A stretch of DNA of 57,592 bases from an uncultured Prevotella sp. GTDB lineage: Bacteria > Bacteroidota > Bacteroidia > Bacteroidales > Bacteroidaceae. Within the stretch, counting starts at the first letter, position 1; each line of letters begins with the position of its first letter. The stretch spans positions 1-57,592 of the forward strand of contig CABUHE010000009.1 in NCBI GenBank assembly GCA_902491375.1. Direction: 5' to 3'. The notes under the pieces were generated by a model. It ran no database searches, was not told the origin of the DNA, and saw nothing but the letters and a program-made list of their open reading frames with translations. This document shows positions 16,527 to 25,212 of this stretch, piece by piece. The translations under genes were made by a program, and so were the position numbers.

Positions 16527-18596
16527 TTAGTTCTCGGATTTCTCTATCCTTATTCTCGCATCAACTGCGACAACGTTGTCCTCATCGGCGAGCAGCGGAT
16601 TGATGTCCATTTCCTTTATTTCCGTCGCGAAGCGCAGAAGCGTCGACAGACGTACTATTATCTCGGCGTACTTCTTCTCGTTGATGCCCTTCTGTCCGCG
16701 CGTACCTTTTATAATCTTATATGCGCGGAGTGAATGTATCATAGAGTAAGCCTCTTCATAAGACAACGGAGCGAGTCCGCTCGATACGTCTTTGAGTACT
16801 TCGACGAAGATTCCACCGAGTCCGCAGAGCACAATATGGCCGAACCGTGGCTCGTATTTTGCTCCGATGAACAGCTCACGACCTTTCAACATCTTCTGTA
16901 CCATGATGCCGGTGGCGCCTTCAATCTTCATCATTCGGTCAAACTCAAGTGCGAGATGCTCGGCAGTCCTGATGTTCAGTGCAACGCCGCCTACGTCGCT
17001 CTTGTGTACAGGGCCTACCACTTTGGCTACGACTGGGTAGCCTACTTTCTCGGCAAATGCCACGAGTTCAGCCTTGTCTGAGCTTACTTTTTCGGGTACC
17101 ATAGGTATTCCGGCGCAGTCGAACAGTTCGTGAACCTTCTCAGGAGAGATGTATCCGTTGCCCTCTATACTGCCGATAACCTCGCGTATGCGCGGAACGT
17201 CTACGCCGAACAGTTCTATTTCGCCTGAAGCAGGCTTGGGAGTCTTCATTACTTGGGTAAGGGCTGTGGCAAGTGTTACCTCATCGCTGAAGTTTACATG
17301 GCCTTTCTTGAGAAATTCCGCAACCTCTGGGCCTGCCGTATGGAGGCAAGGCAGAATCGGGAATATAGGTTTCTTGCATTCAAGTATCTTCTTATGCAGC
17401 ACATCGTAAGCTTCATACAGCTGTACAAGACCAGGTGTTCCGAAGATTACGAAGATAGCGTCAATGTCCTTGAACTTGTTCTCGCAGTAGTCTATTGCCA
17501 GTCCCAGATGCTCTGGAGTACCTGTCGCGAGTATATCGATAGGGTTTGATACTGACGAACCGGGGAACAGATGGCTCTTCAGTTCGTCGGCTTCAGGCCC
17601 TTCAATCTTGGGCACGTTAAGTCCGCCTTTCGACAAAGCGTCGGTCAGCATCACGCCCGGACCGCCGGCGTGGGTTACTATTGCGAAGTTTCGTCCTGTC
17701 AATGGTGGCAGTGTGAAGATGCATCCTACGGTTGTAAGCTCCTCTCTTGAGAAGCAGCGCACTATGCCGGCTTTGCGGAACAGAGCCTCTACGGCAGAAT
17801 CGCTGCTGGCTATCGCGCCTGTGTGTGATGACGCAGCGCGGCTTCCACTTTCACTGCTGCCGGCCTTGATTGCAGCTATACGGCAGCCTTTGCGTATCAG
17901 TGAACTGGCATGGAATAGCAGTTTGTCAGGGTTGTTGATGTTTTCGATATACAGAAGTTTGATGTGCGAGTCGCGCTCTGCATCAAAGTTTTCATCCATG
18001 TATTGAAGAACGTCCTCAATGCCTATCTGCTTACTGTTGCCGACACTCCACACGGAGTTGAACGGCAAGCCTTTGATTACAGCCGATTCAAGTATGAATA
18101 CGGCTGTAGCTCCTGAACCGCTGATGAAGTCGACGCCTTTCTCATGCAGAGTTGGGATAGGCTTTGTGAACACGCTGTGGTGCCATGAGTTCATCAGACC
18201 GATACAGTTAGGCCCTATAAGAGCAGCTCCGTATTTTGCGCAAGAGTCAACTATGCGCTGCTCCAGAATGGCTCCCGCTTTGGTCTCTTCACCGAATCCG
18301 GCTGAGATTATGATGAAAGCCTTGACGCCTTTCTGACTTGCGAGCAGTTCTACCGTGTCAGGACATGCCGGAGCAGGAATCACAAGCACTGCCAGGTCTG
18401 TAGGAGGTATGTCGGCAGAGTCGTGGAATACTTTGATGCCCTGCACCTCGTCTTCTTTCGGGTTGACAATTCTCAGCGTGCCTTTGTAGCCGCCGCTGAT
18501 AAGATTGCGTACCAGTGCACCGCCAGGCTTGTGAACGTTGTTCGAACCGCCCACAACCACGATGCTTTCAGGATGTAATAATTGTCGGTTAATCAT
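16527..18596 (-). CDS. Acetate/acyl-CoA synthetase, ADP-forming (fused alpha-beta)
   Basis: A 689-residue fused enzyme that interconverts acyl-CoA plus ADP and phosphate with acid, CoA and ATP, a substrate-level phosphorylation step. The N-terminal CoA-binding domain contains VVVGGSNNVHKPGGALVRNL. The central succinyl-CoA-ligase-like domain carries the phospho-His motif ASSHTGAIASSD (about residues 255-266). The C-terminal ATP-grasp domain (from about 470) contains GYPVVAKVVGPVHKSDVGGV. Length is normal for fused ACD proteins. It follows bcp by 32 nt on the minus strand and is probably cotranscribed. In an anaerobic fermenter it would make ATP from acetyl- or propionyl-CoA; the preferred substrate is uncertain. 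Confidence 0.92.
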   Translation of the reverse strand: MINRQLLHPESIVVVGGSNNVHKPGGALVRNLISGGYKGTLRIVNPKEDEVQGIKVFHDSADIPPTDLAVLVIPAPACPDTVELLASQKGVKAFIIISAGFGEETKAGAILEQRIVDSCAKYGAALIGPNCIGLMNSWHHSVFTKPIPTLHEKGVDFISGSGATAVFILESAVIKGLPFNSVWSVGNSKQIGIEDVLQYMDENFDAERDSHIKLLYIENINNPDKLLFHASSLIRKGCRIAAIKAGSSESGSRAASSHTGAIASSDSAVEALFRKAGIVRCFSREELTTVGCIFTLPPLTGRNFAIVTHAGGPGVMLTDALSKGGLNVPKIEGPEADELKSHLFPGSSVSNPIDILATGTPEHLGLAIDYCENKFKDIDAIFVIFGTPGLVQLYEAYDVLHKKILECKKPIFPILPCLHTAGPEVAEFLKKGHVNFSDEVTLATALTQVMKTPKPASGEIELFGVDVPRIREVIGSIEGNGYISPEKVHELFDCAGIPMVPEKVSSDKAELVAFAEKVGYPVVAKVVGPVHKSDVGGVALNIRTAEHLALEFDRMMKIEGATGIMVQKMLKGRELFIGAKYEPRFGHIVLCGLGGIFVEVLKDVSSGLAPLSYEEAYSMIHSLRAYKIIKGTRGQKGINEKKYAEIIVRLSTLLRFATEIKEMDINPLLADEDNVVAVDARIRIEKSEN

Positions 18597-18628
18597 AGAT
18601 TGATTTTAATATAGTTAACTTGGATTTT

Positions 18629-19081
18629 TTATTTCAGAATCTGTGCGGCGTGTTCTTTCACCTTTATTTCCTTAGGTGTTATCACGCGCTCTATTATTCC
18701 GTCGCCGTTGATTATGAATGTTGTGCGCAGTGTGCCCATATACGTGCGTCCGCACATTTTCTTCTCGCCCCAAACGCCAAACTGTTCTACAAGAGTTTTC
18801 TCTGTGTCGGCTATCAGGTGGAAGGGCAGCTCGTTCTTTGCTATGAAACGCTGGTGCTTCTTCTCGTCGTCAACGCTTACGCCTACGACCTCATAGCCTT
18901 GCGCTTTCAGTTCTTCATAATTGTCGCGCAGGTTGCAAGCCTCAGTTGTGCAGCCTGAAGTAAGGTCTTTGGGATAAAAATACAATACGAGCTTCTTGCC
19001 TTTGAAGTCGCTGAGTTTTATTTCATTGCCGTTCTCATCGTGTCCCAGTATCTCGGGAGCCTTATCATTTACGTTAAGCAT
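18629..19081 (-). CDS. bcp: Thioredoxin-dependent thiol peroxidase (peroxiredoxin, Bcp/PrxQ)
   Basis: A 150-residue cytosolic peroxiredoxin that reduces hydrogen and organic peroxides. The peroxidatic Cys lies in the motif DLTSGCTTEACNLRD (about residue 44) with the PrxQ-type resolving Cys five residues later. The family motif LVLYFYPKD precedes it, and a conserved Arg occurs in the LRTTFIINGDG segment. Length and order match the BCP subfamily. A good promoter lies about 130 nt upstream. The ADP-forming synthetase gene follows after 32 nt, so the two are likely one transcript, linking oxidative defence with acetate metabolism only by position. Confidence 0.95.
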   Translation of the reverse strand: MLNVNDKAPEILGHDENGNEIKLSDFKGKKLVLYFYPKDLTSGCTTEACNLRDNYEELKAQGYEVVGVSVDDEKKHQRFIAKNELPFHLIADTEKTLVEQFGVWGEKKMCGRTYMGTLRTTFIINGDGIIERVITPKEIKVKEHAAQILK

Positions 19082-19210
19082 AATGTCTTAAAAGTTTTAA
19101 ATATGATTGTTGTTTTTCTTATTGCCGGCATCCAGTTGTGTTGATTATTGCTTTGTTTATGTGTTTATGCAATATCAGCCGTGTTGCCGGGTTATGTTCT
19201 TTAAATAATG

Positions 19211-19241
19211 CAAATATAGCGCAAATATGGCGTAACGCAAA
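19211..19241 (-). promoter_or_regulatory. Promoter of bcp
   Basis: On the minus strand TTTG (complement of 19238-19241), a 19-nt spacer and TATATTTG (complement of 19211-19218) match the Bacteroidetes consensus. The inferred leader is about 125 nt. Confidence 0.7.
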
Positions 19242-19408
19242 ATAAAAGAAGATGATTTTGCCTTTATTAGTCATAACATCGGTATGCTGTTTCGTCCTTG
19301 GGGCTTATGCCTGCTGATTCAACGGCGGGCATATCGTTATCTGCTTGGCGGCATATTTCTTGCCAAGTTGTAACTTATTTATAATCAATAACTTAGTAAA
19401 CGTATTGT

Positions 19409-19496
19409 AAAAGATGGCATTTCGGCTTTTAAAAGAGCATCTTTTGCAGCGCAATAGGGCGTCTTTTACACGGTGAAAGACGGTCTTTTACAAAAC
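19409..19496 (+). repeat. 4 x 22-bp intergenic repeat element, copy 2
   Basis: Units start at 19409, 19431, 19453 and 19475. Units 2-4 have the CTTTT signature at positions 11-15; unit 1 is degenerate there (ATTTC). It lies in a 565-nt non-coding stretch (19082-19646) between the folA terminator and the bcp promoter. I see no gene in the remainder. Confidence 0.8.
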
Positions 19497-19520
19497 CGTC
19501 AGTGTCATACGGTTAAATAA

Positions 19521-19561
19521 AAAACAGACACATGGCCCGAAAAGAGTCAGATGTCTGTTTT
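19521..19561 (-). terminator. Terminator of the rsmF-thyA-folA cluster
   Basis: AAAACAGACA and TGTCTGTTTT pair perfectly (10 bp) across a 21-nt loop, 86 nt past the folA stop. On the minus strand the descending arm runs into a T-rich sequence. Confidence 0.75.
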
Positions 19562-19646
19562 ATGAAAATCATCAGTTGTATTTCAGAAGTGTATCGTTCG
19601 GTCTCTGAATAACCGTAAACGAGTTGCTGCCGTTGTCTTAGTGATG

Positions 19647-20126
19647 TTATTTCACATAGTCAACGAAAGCGAAGCGGTAAGCATGGCGGTCGTCAATAGC
19701 GTGTTCCTCACGTGAAACTTCACGCCATCCGTCATACTTGGGGAAGAACGCGTCGGCATCGGCAGGTGTGTCGTAAATCTCTGTCAGACACAGACGGTCG
19801 GCCATGCCAATAGACTGCTCGTAGACCTTCGCGCCTCCTATGATGAATACTTTTTCATCAGGAGCGCAGTGGCTGATGGCTTCTTCGAGTGAGCTGTATG
19901 TGTCGCAGCCGGGAAAATCGCTTTTCGTGCGGCTCAATACGATGTTACGGCGGTTGGGCAGTGCGCCTTTCGGCAGCGAGTCAAACGTGTTGCGACCCAT
20001 CAGTACGGTATTGCCTGTAGTGAGAGCCTTAAAGCGTTTCATGTCGTCGGGCAGACGGTAAATCAGTTTGTTGTCCTTGCCGATGGCTCCGTTGCGTGCC
20101 ACTGCGGCTATTATTGTTATCTCCAT
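19647..20126 (-). CDS. folA: Dihydrofolate reductase
   Basis: A 159-residue enzyme reducing dihydrofolate to tetrahydrofolate with NADPH. It begins MEITIIAAVARNGAIGKDNKLIYRLPDD, with the substrate-binding acid in LPDDM (equivalent to Asp27), the NADPH-binding motif VLMGRNTFDSLP, and VFIIGGAKVYEQ followed by LTEI with the conserved Thr. Length is standard. It lies 42 nt downstream of thyA on the same strand, the classic pairing, since thymidylate synthase turns methylene-tetrahydrofolate into dihydrofolate that this enzyme recycles. A terminator follows. Trimethoprim susceptibility cannot be judged from sequence alone. Confidence 0.96.
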   Translation of the reverse strand: MEITIIAAVARNGAIGKDNKLIYRLPDDMKRFKALTTGNTVLMGRNTFDSLPKGALPNRRNIVLSRTKSDFPGCDTYSSLEEAISHCAPDEKVFIIGGAKVYEQSIGMADRLCLTEIYDTPADADAFFPKYDGWREVSREEHAIDDRHAYRFAFVDYVK

Positions 20127-20168
20127 AATGTCAAAACTTTTGTTTCTGTTCTGTATTTCAGTGATGTC

Positions 20169-20963
20169 TTATACGCTCACCTTGCCCGATATGTGCGGCC
20201 ACGGGTTGTAGTTCTCCAGCTTGAAGTCCTCGTAATTGAAGCTGAATATATCCTTCACGTCGGGGTTGAGAGTCATTGTCGGCAGCTGGCGTGGCTCTCT
20301 TGTCAGTTGCAGTTTCACCTGTTCTATGTGGTCAAGATAGATGTGCGTGTCGCCTGTCGTGTGGATAAAGTCGCCTGCCTTGAGTCCTGTTACCTGCGCC
20401 ATCATCATAAGCAGCAAAGCGTAAGAAGCTATGTTGAAAGGCACTCCGAGGAAAGTGTCTGCGCTGCGCTGGTAGAGTTGCAGGCTCAGACGGCCGTCAG
20501 CGACGTAAAACTGGAACAGACAGTGGCATGGCGGCAGGTGCATCTGCTCGATGTCGGCCACGTTCCATGCGCTTACAATCATTCGGCGTGAGTCTGGATT
20601 GTGCTTTATCTGTTCAACGACGTTCTTTATCTGGTCGATATGTCCGCCGTTATAGTCAGGCCATGAGCGCCACTGGTGACCGTATATAGGGCCGAGTTCG
20701 CCATCGGCGTCAGCCCATTCGTTCCATATTCTTACTCCGTGGTCTTGCAGGTATTTCACGTTTGTGTCGCCTTTTAGGAACCAGAGCAGTTCGTAGATAA
20801 TCGACTTCAGGTGCAGTTTCTTTGTCGTGAGCAGCGGAAATCCGTCCTCCAGGTTGAAGCGCATCTGGTTGCCGAATATGCTTATCGTGCCGGTACCCGT
20901 GCGGTCGTGCTTCTTTACGCCCTCCGTCATAATGCGGTTGAGCAGTTCAAGATATTGTTTCAT
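20169..20963 (-). CDS. thyA: Thymidylate synthase
   Basis: A 264-residue enzyme making dTMP from dUMP with methylene-tetrahydrofolate as carbon and hydride donor. The catalytic cysteine lies in MHLPPCHCLFQFYV (the first Cys of PCHC), the dUMP phosphate-binding residues in QRSADTFLGVPFNIASYALLL and in the N-terminal RTGTGTISIFG, and the C-terminus ends HPHISGKVSV-like (WPHISGKVSV). Length equals that of E. coli ThyA. It lies between the rsmF-like gene (67 nt upstream) and folA (42 nt downstream), all on the minus strand. Confidence 0.97.
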   Translation of the reverse strand: MKQYLELLNRIMTEGVKKHDRTGTGTISIFGNQMRFNLEDGFPLLTTKKLHLKSIIYELLWFLKGDTNVKYLQDHGVRIWNEWADADGELGPIYGHQWRSWPDYNGGHIDQIKNVVEQIKHNPDSRRMIVSAWNVADIEQMHLPPCHCLFQFYVADGRLSLQLYQRSADTFLGVPFNIASYALLLMMMAQVTGLKAGDFIHTTGDTHIYLDHIEQVKLQLTREPRQLPTMTLNPDVKDIFSFNYEDFKLENYNPWPHISGKVSV

Positions 20964-21030
20964 TTTATTGTGGAAGTTTGTTTATTTTCTGTATAAGCGT
21001 TCTGTGCCGCTGCCGGTGTGGCTGTTGCGG

Positions 21031-22455
21031 TCATTTCTTTATTATCTCATTCAGGCCTTCAGGTGTGTGCTGGCTTTTTATTTTCCATTCGGTAGGGTAG
21101 AGGTTGTTGGCTCTGTTGCCGATGTTTTTCTCAAAGCCGAGCGGTATGCCCTTGTATTTTACAATCACGTAGCCGCGTGGAGTGCCGTCAGGCAGTGCTA
21201 CTGCTTCTTTTCTCAGATAGCTTAATGCCTGGGCGTAGTCGAGTTCTGCCGTAGCGAATGTTGACAGGTTGAGGCATGTCGACAGTGCAAGTGCATGGGC
21301 TGGAATGATGTCTTTCCCTTTCAGTTCGCCCATAGGTACGCCTGCCGAGAGTATTTTCAGACTTTTTGCAGCCATGTCATACATGCTGCGCCATGCTTTC
21401 GGAATGGCTGTATAACGGCCATTATTGTCGGTAATGTCGAAGTTTTCGGGGTTTAGCAGCCATGAGCTGTCGGGCAGTATTTGCTTGCCTGCACTTGGCT
21501 TGTTACGTTCTTTTTTCTTCTTGTTGTCTTTTTTCTGTGAGCACGGTTCACTGTCGGTGTCTCCGTCTTTGCGCATTACGGCCATGAAGAGGCCTTCACC
21601 CTTTGTAAGTCCTGGCAGAAAGCGGTAAACCGGTTTGTCAAAGCCCGGCAGAACAGAGCCGGTGATGTTCCATTCTGCGTCTGTTTCAACTGTAAGGAGT
21701 TCTGCTCCGAGTTCTTCGCAGATATATCTCACGTTCTCCTCGTCTTCCTTTGTATTGAAAGTACAGGTTGAATAAACCAGCAGTCCGCCTGGTTTTAAAT
21801 TGTCCCAGATGCTTTCCACAATGCTGCGTTGCAGCTTCCAGCACTTATCAACGTTCTGCATACTCCATTCTTTTATGGCTTCCGGGTCTTTGCGGAACAT
21901 TCCTTCACCTGAGCAGGGAACGTCGGCTATGATTATGTCAAACGTCAGTCCGCTGCGCTTGAAGTCGTCAGGATAGTTGTTGGTTACGATAACATCGGGG
22001 CTGCCGAACTTCTGAATGTTCTCTGCCAGTATCTGCGCGCGCTGACGTATAGGTTCGTTGCTTATTAGCAGACATCCTTCGGGCAGCACCGAACGGGCTA
22101 CTGTCGACTTGCCGCCGGGTGCGGCGCACAGGTCGAGAACGGCCGTAGGTGAGCCTGCGTACTGGCGTAATACTTTATCTAGGAACATTGATGACGCTTC
22201 CTGCACGTAATAAAGACCGGCATGAAGCATCGGATCGAAAGTGAAATTAGGACGTGATTTAAGATAATAGCCGTCTGCACACCAGGGCACACGCCCTGAA
22301 CAGCCCTCTATTGTGACGTCATCTACATTGCATTTCTGTGGATTAAGCCTTATGCTTACAGGTGTTTCGGCTTCGAGACCGTTGCACAGAGTCTCAAAAA
22401 GGTTGTTACCGAGTGCGTCTCTTGTGTTATTGATGAAGTCTTCAGGTAAAATCAT
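21031..22455 (-). CDS. RsmF/NOL1-NOP2-Sun family RNA m5C methyltransferase
   Basis: A 474-residue S-adenosylmethionine-dependent RNA cytosine-5 methyltransferase. The SAM-binding motif LDLCAAPGGKST lies around residue 105-116. The two catalytic cysteines are in DVPCSGEGMFRKD (about residue 180) and STCTFNTKEDEENV (about residue 232). A Lys-rich insert (KKDNKKKKERNK) precedes the C-terminal domain, which resembles the RsmF PUA-like region. The architecture best matches RsmF (YebU), which methylates 16S rRNA, but the exact target is inference. It heads the cluster with thyA and folA and is divergent from the barrel protein gene at 22653. Confidence 0.88.
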   Translation of the reverse strand: MILPEDFINNTRDALGNNLFETLCNGLEAETPVSIRLNPQKCNVDDVTIEGCSGRVPWCADGYYLKSRPNFTFDPMLHAGLYYVQEASSMFLDKVLRQYAGSPTAVLDLCAAPGGKSTVARSVLPEGCLLISNEPIRQRAQILAENIQKFGSPDVIVTNNYPDDFKRSGLTFDIIIADVPCSGEGMFRKDPEAIKEWSMQNVDKCWKLQRSIVESIWDNLKPGGLLVYSTCTFNTKEDEENVRYICEELGAELLTVETDAEWNITGSVLPGFDKPVYRFLPGLTKGEGLFMAVMRKDGDTDSEPCSQKKDNKKKKERNKPSAGKQILPDSSWLLNPENFDITDNNGRYTAIPKAWRSMYDMAAKSLKILSAGVPMGELKGKDIIPAHALALSTCLNLSTFATAELDYAQALSYLRKEAVALPDGTPRGYVIVKYKGIPLGFEKNIGNRANNLYPTEWKIKSQHTPEGLNEIIKK

Positions 22456-22525
22456 ATTCTGCTGTTAGGATGCATTGTTTGTCTTAAATATGGCAGGCAC
22501 GTCCATAATGCGTATAATCTTTATG

Positions 22526-22533
22526 CAAAGTTA
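22526..22533 (-). promoter_or_regulatory. -7 box of the rsmF-thyA-folA cluster
   Basis: On the minus strand this reads TAACTTTG, a perfect TAnnTTTG, 71 nt upstream of the start codon. The -33 region is AT-rich without a clean TTTG at the usual spacing. Confidence 0.5.
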
Positions 22534-22562
22534 CAAATTATTTTAAAGTTTTTATATGAAAT

Positions 22563-22594
22563 GTTGTATGATTAGTTAAATTAACTTATCTTTG
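22563..22594 (+). promoter_or_regulatory. Promoter of the outer-membrane barrel gene
   Basis: GTTG at 22563-22566, a 20-nt spacer and TATCTTTG at 22587-22594. It is divergent from the rsmF-like promoter, with the two -7 boxes about 55 nt apart. Confidence 0.65.
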
Positions 22595-22652
22595 TAAAAT
22601 CAAGCGTTTTTGATAAACTTTGTAATTAATCACAAAATATCGTTACACTACT

Positions 22653-23417
22653 ATGGGAATAAAACGTTTCTTTATTTTGGTTTCATTGGCGTTGATAGCT
22701 TTTAGTGCCAATGCTCAAGAAGATGATGATAAGAATATCTTTAATCATCTTTCAATTGGAGTTACAGGCGGAACACCGGGTATTGGTGCTGATGTTGCTA
22801 TGCCTGTATGCAATTATGTACAGGTGCGTGCCGGATTTTCGGTCATGCCTAAGTTTACATTTAGTACCGATCTGGATGTTAGCGGGACACCGTATGATTT
22901 GTCATACGTTCCAAATGAGATAAGCGTTGAGGCTAAGACAGGATTCACTAACGGCAAGTTGCTTTTTGATATTTATCCTTTCAAGAGTAGCGGATTCCAT
23001 ATTACAGCCGGAGCTTATTTCGGTGGAGGCAGTGTAATTAAAGGTTATAATAAGGAAGACGGCCTGTTGAAGGAGGTGGCTGACTACAACAAACGTAATC
23101 CAAACAATATGATTGGATACGAACTTGGCGACTATTTGCTTACTCCTGATGAAGACGGTAACATCAATGCGGAAATCAAGACAAAGGGATTCAAGCCTTA
23201 TCTCGGAATTGGTGCAGGTCGGGCTGTACCAAAGAAACGTCTTGGATTCATGTTTGAGCTTGGTGTTATGTTCTGGGGTTCACCCAAAGTTTATTGTAAT
23301 GGAGATGAACTTACAAGCGAAGACCTCGGAAGTGATGGCGGTGAAGTTATGAAAGTGCTGAGTAAGATAAAGGTTTATCCGGTTCTTAATTTCCGCCTTT
23401 GCGGTAGAATATTCTAA
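22653..23417 (+). CDS. Putative outer-membrane beta-barrel protein
   Basis: A 254-residue protein with a signal peptide (MGIKRFFILVSLALIAFSANAQ). The mature part alternates polar and aromatic residues with Gly-rich turns (LSIGVTGGTPGIGADVAMP, AGAYFGGGSVIKGYN, LGIGAGRAVPKKRLGFMFELGVMFWG) and ends NFRLCGRIF with a terminal Phe, all signs of an outer-membrane barrel. It resembles unnamed Bacteroidetes barrel proteins; I cannot assign a substrate. It is monocistronic, with a promoter at 22563-22594 and a terminator at 23455. Confidence 0.8.
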   Translation: MGIKRFFILVSLALIAFSANAQEDDDKNIFNHLSIGVTGGTPGIGADVAMPVCNYVQVRAGFSVMPKFTFSTDLDVSGTPYDLSYVPNEISVEAKTGFTNGKLLFDIYPFKSSGFHITAGAYFGGGSVIKGYNKEDGLLKEVADYNKRNPNNMIGYELGDYLLTPDEDGNINAEIKTKGFKPYLGIGAGRAVPKKRLGFMFELGVMFWGSPKVYCNGDELTSEDLGSDGGEVMKVLSKIKVYPVLNFRLCGRIF

Positions 23418-23454
23418 ATATTCCGTTTTTTTATCTGATAAACAGTGCTTGTTG

Positions 23455-23503
23455 TAGTGTGGTAAGAAAGATCAAGTCCTTTTTTGCCACACTATATTTT
23501 TTG
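23455..23503 (+). terminator. Intrinsic terminator after the barrel protein gene
   Basis: TAGTGTGG and CCACACTA pair perfectly, extended by weak A-T pairing inside the loop, followed by TATTTTTTG. It lies 38 nt past the stop codon. Confidence 0.85.
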
Positions 23504-23589
23504 TTTTTTCTAAAAAAGTATTGGTTCGTTGCAACTTTTCAGCATTGCTTTACGTCTAACATACAGAATAACGAAAAAAGTATAATTAA

Positions 23590-24237
23590 ATGAAGAATCT
23601 TATATTAATAATTACAACAGCGTTGGCTTTATGTCTGCCAGTGGCAGCTCAGGCACAACATGCTAAGTCTGCGAAACATGCAAGTGTGGCTGATACGAGC
23701 AGTATTGTTGCTTATTCGGACACAACGGCAAACGACACGGCGACTGCGCATCATTCGTACAAGAAAGTCAATCCAGACGATGAAGGAATCTCTTTCTCTG
23801 ACGTAGATAGTGATCCTTTCAGCCTTATTGCTTATCTTACTTCAGTAAGTACAGGAGGAATTATTGTAGCAATCTTCTTTGTCTTGCTTTGCATTATTAC
23901 GGTATTGTCGCCTGTTATTCTTGTCGCTGTAATCCTGTATCTTGTGTTTAAGCGGAGGAAAGACCGTTACCGTGTTATAGAAAAGGCTATGGAGAACGGT
24001 CAGCCTGTGCCTGATGACATGAATAAAAACTATCTTGAAAGCAACGAAGTGTTGTGGCGTAAGGGTGTGAGGAATTTCTTTTTAGGTCTTGGTCTTATAG
24101 CCGTATTCCTGTCTTTAAGTATAGAGTCGCTCATAGGTGTCGGTGTGCTGGTGGCTCTTTATGGTGCAGGGCAGGCCGTGATAGCTAAAACTTCGGCGAA
24201 AAAGGAGGATAAGAATGACGATGATAGAAATCTGTAA
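23590..24237 (+). CDS. DUF6249-type membrane protein
   Basis: A 215-residue protein with a signal peptide (MKNLILIITTALALCLPVAAQAQ), a Ser/Thr/Asp-rich periplasmic segment to about residue 80, a long hydrophobic region (about 88-120) ending in the basic stretch FKRRKDRYRV, the segment EKAMENGQPVPDDM, and two more hydrophobic helices near the C-terminus. The order of helix, basic loop and ENGQPVP motif is that of the DUF6249 family common in Bacteroidales. It is the first gene of a three-gene unit with an ECF sigma factor 40 nt downstream and a small membrane protein. It may sense or transmit an envelope signal to the sigma factor, which is inference. Confidence 0.8.
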   Translation: MKNLILIITTALALCLPVAAQAQHAKSAKHASVADTSSIVAYSDTTANDTATAHHSYKKVNPDDEGISFSDVDSDPFSLIAYLTSVSTGGIIVAIFFVLLCIITVLSPVILVAVILYLVFKRRKDRYRVIEKAMENGQPVPDDMNKNYLESNEVLWRKGVRNFFLGLGLIAVFLSLSIESLIGVGVLVALYGAGQAVIAKTSAKKEDKNDDDRNL

Positions 24238-24277
24238 AGGTCAATGAAGTTGCTCTTACTGCTAATTTGAGAAATTA

Positions 24278-24811
24278 ATGAAAGTTGTTAACGACATATC
24301 GTTGGTTGCCCGTGTAGTGGCGTTTGGCGACAAACGTGCCTTCGGCAAGCTTGTCAATAAATACCAGTCGCAGGTGCGCCGGTTCTTTCTCGGCCTAACC
24401 CTTGGCGACTCTGCGTTGAGCGATGACCTTGCACAAGAGACTTTCATTAAGGCTTATACAAATATACGCAGCTTCCGCGGTCTGTCGGTTTTCTCAACAT
24501 GGCTTTTCCGTATAGGTTATCATGTCTTTCTTGATTATGCTAGGTCGCGCCGTGCAACTGGCATGATAGCGGCTGAAAGGATAGAACGTGCAGGACAGAA
24601 TACTGACGTAGGACTGAAACTTGATATTTACAACTGCCTTAAAATGCTGAAGGATGAGGAGCGTCTGTGCGTTGTCCTTCAGCTGATAGAAGGCCAGACT
24701 ATTGAACGTGTGGCTGAGATAACAGGCATGCCGACAGGCACTGTGAAGTCACATTTGTCACGTGGAAAGACTAAACTTGCAGCAATATTAAAGGAAAATG
24801 GATATGACTGA
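24278..24811 (+). CDS. ECF-type RNA polymerase sigma factor
   Basis: A 177-residue sigma factor with region 2 (about residues 20-90: KYQSQVRRFFLG, DDLAQETFIKAYTNIRSF, FSTWLFRIGYHVFLDYARSRR) and region 4 (about 115-170: LEDE-like LKDEERLCVVLQLIEGQTIERVAEITGMPTGTVKSHL, a helix-turn-helix). No region 1 or 3 is present, typical of group IV. Its stop codon overlaps the start of the DUF5056-like gene by 14 nt, so the two are translationally coupled, as expected for a sigma factor and its membrane-bound controller. Confidence 0.93.
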   Translation: MKVVNDISLVARVVAFGDKRAFGKLVNKYQSQVRRFFLGLTLGDSALSDDLAQETFIKAYTNIRSFRGLSVFSTWLFRIGYHVFLDYARSRRATGMIAAERIERAGQNTDVGLKLDIYNCLKMLKDEERLCVVLQLIEGQTIERVAEITGMPTGTVKSHLSRGKTKLAAILKENGYD

Positions 24812-25133
24812 AGATAGGGACGAACTTCTTGTAGGGAAGTTTTTTGATGAGAATAATGTAGAATTGCCTGACAACGGTTTTTCAAATAGGGTTATGCGCA
24901 GGCTGCCCGACCGCACCCGTCGGCTTAACCGTATATGGACAGGAGTGTGTGTCCTGGCCGGTGTGTTGATGTGCTTTGTCTTTGATTGGTTTGACAAGCT
25001 GTCAGAAATATTCCATTATGCGCTTTCTCTGATGCCTGAACATAGCGGACGGTATATTGTTCCTTATCTTATATGGCTCTTGTTGCTCTCGTTGATATGC
25101 GTAGGAGGATATAAGGCAGTGGCTGATGATTGA
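24798..25133 (+). CDS. DUF5056-like small membrane protein, candidate anti-sigma factor
   Basis: A 111-residue protein overlapping the sigma factor gene by 14 nt; an in-frame ATG two codons later (24804) is an alternative start. The cytosolic N-terminus (ELLVGKFFDENNVELPDNGFSNRVMRRLPDR) matches the DUF5056 pattern with NGFS-RVM-RLPDR. Two transmembrane helices follow (about 45-63 and 88-106) separated by a short loop. There is no classical zinc-binding anti-sigma motif. Size, topology and coupling to the ECF gene suggest an anti-sigma or co-regulatory role, which is inference. Repeat copy 3 starts 80 nt after the stop. Confidence 0.82.
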   Translation: MDMTEDRDELLVGKFFDENNVELPDNGFSNRVMRRLPDRTRRLNRIWTGVCVLAGVLMCFVFDWFDKLSEIFHYALSLMPEHSGRYIVPYLIWLLLLSLICVGGYKAVADD

Positions 25134-25212
25134 CGTTTGTGTCAGGAAAATAACCGTGGTTGTTTTCCTGTTAATGAAGTTTCTTGTGATACTATAAAAT
25201 CAGATAAATTAT

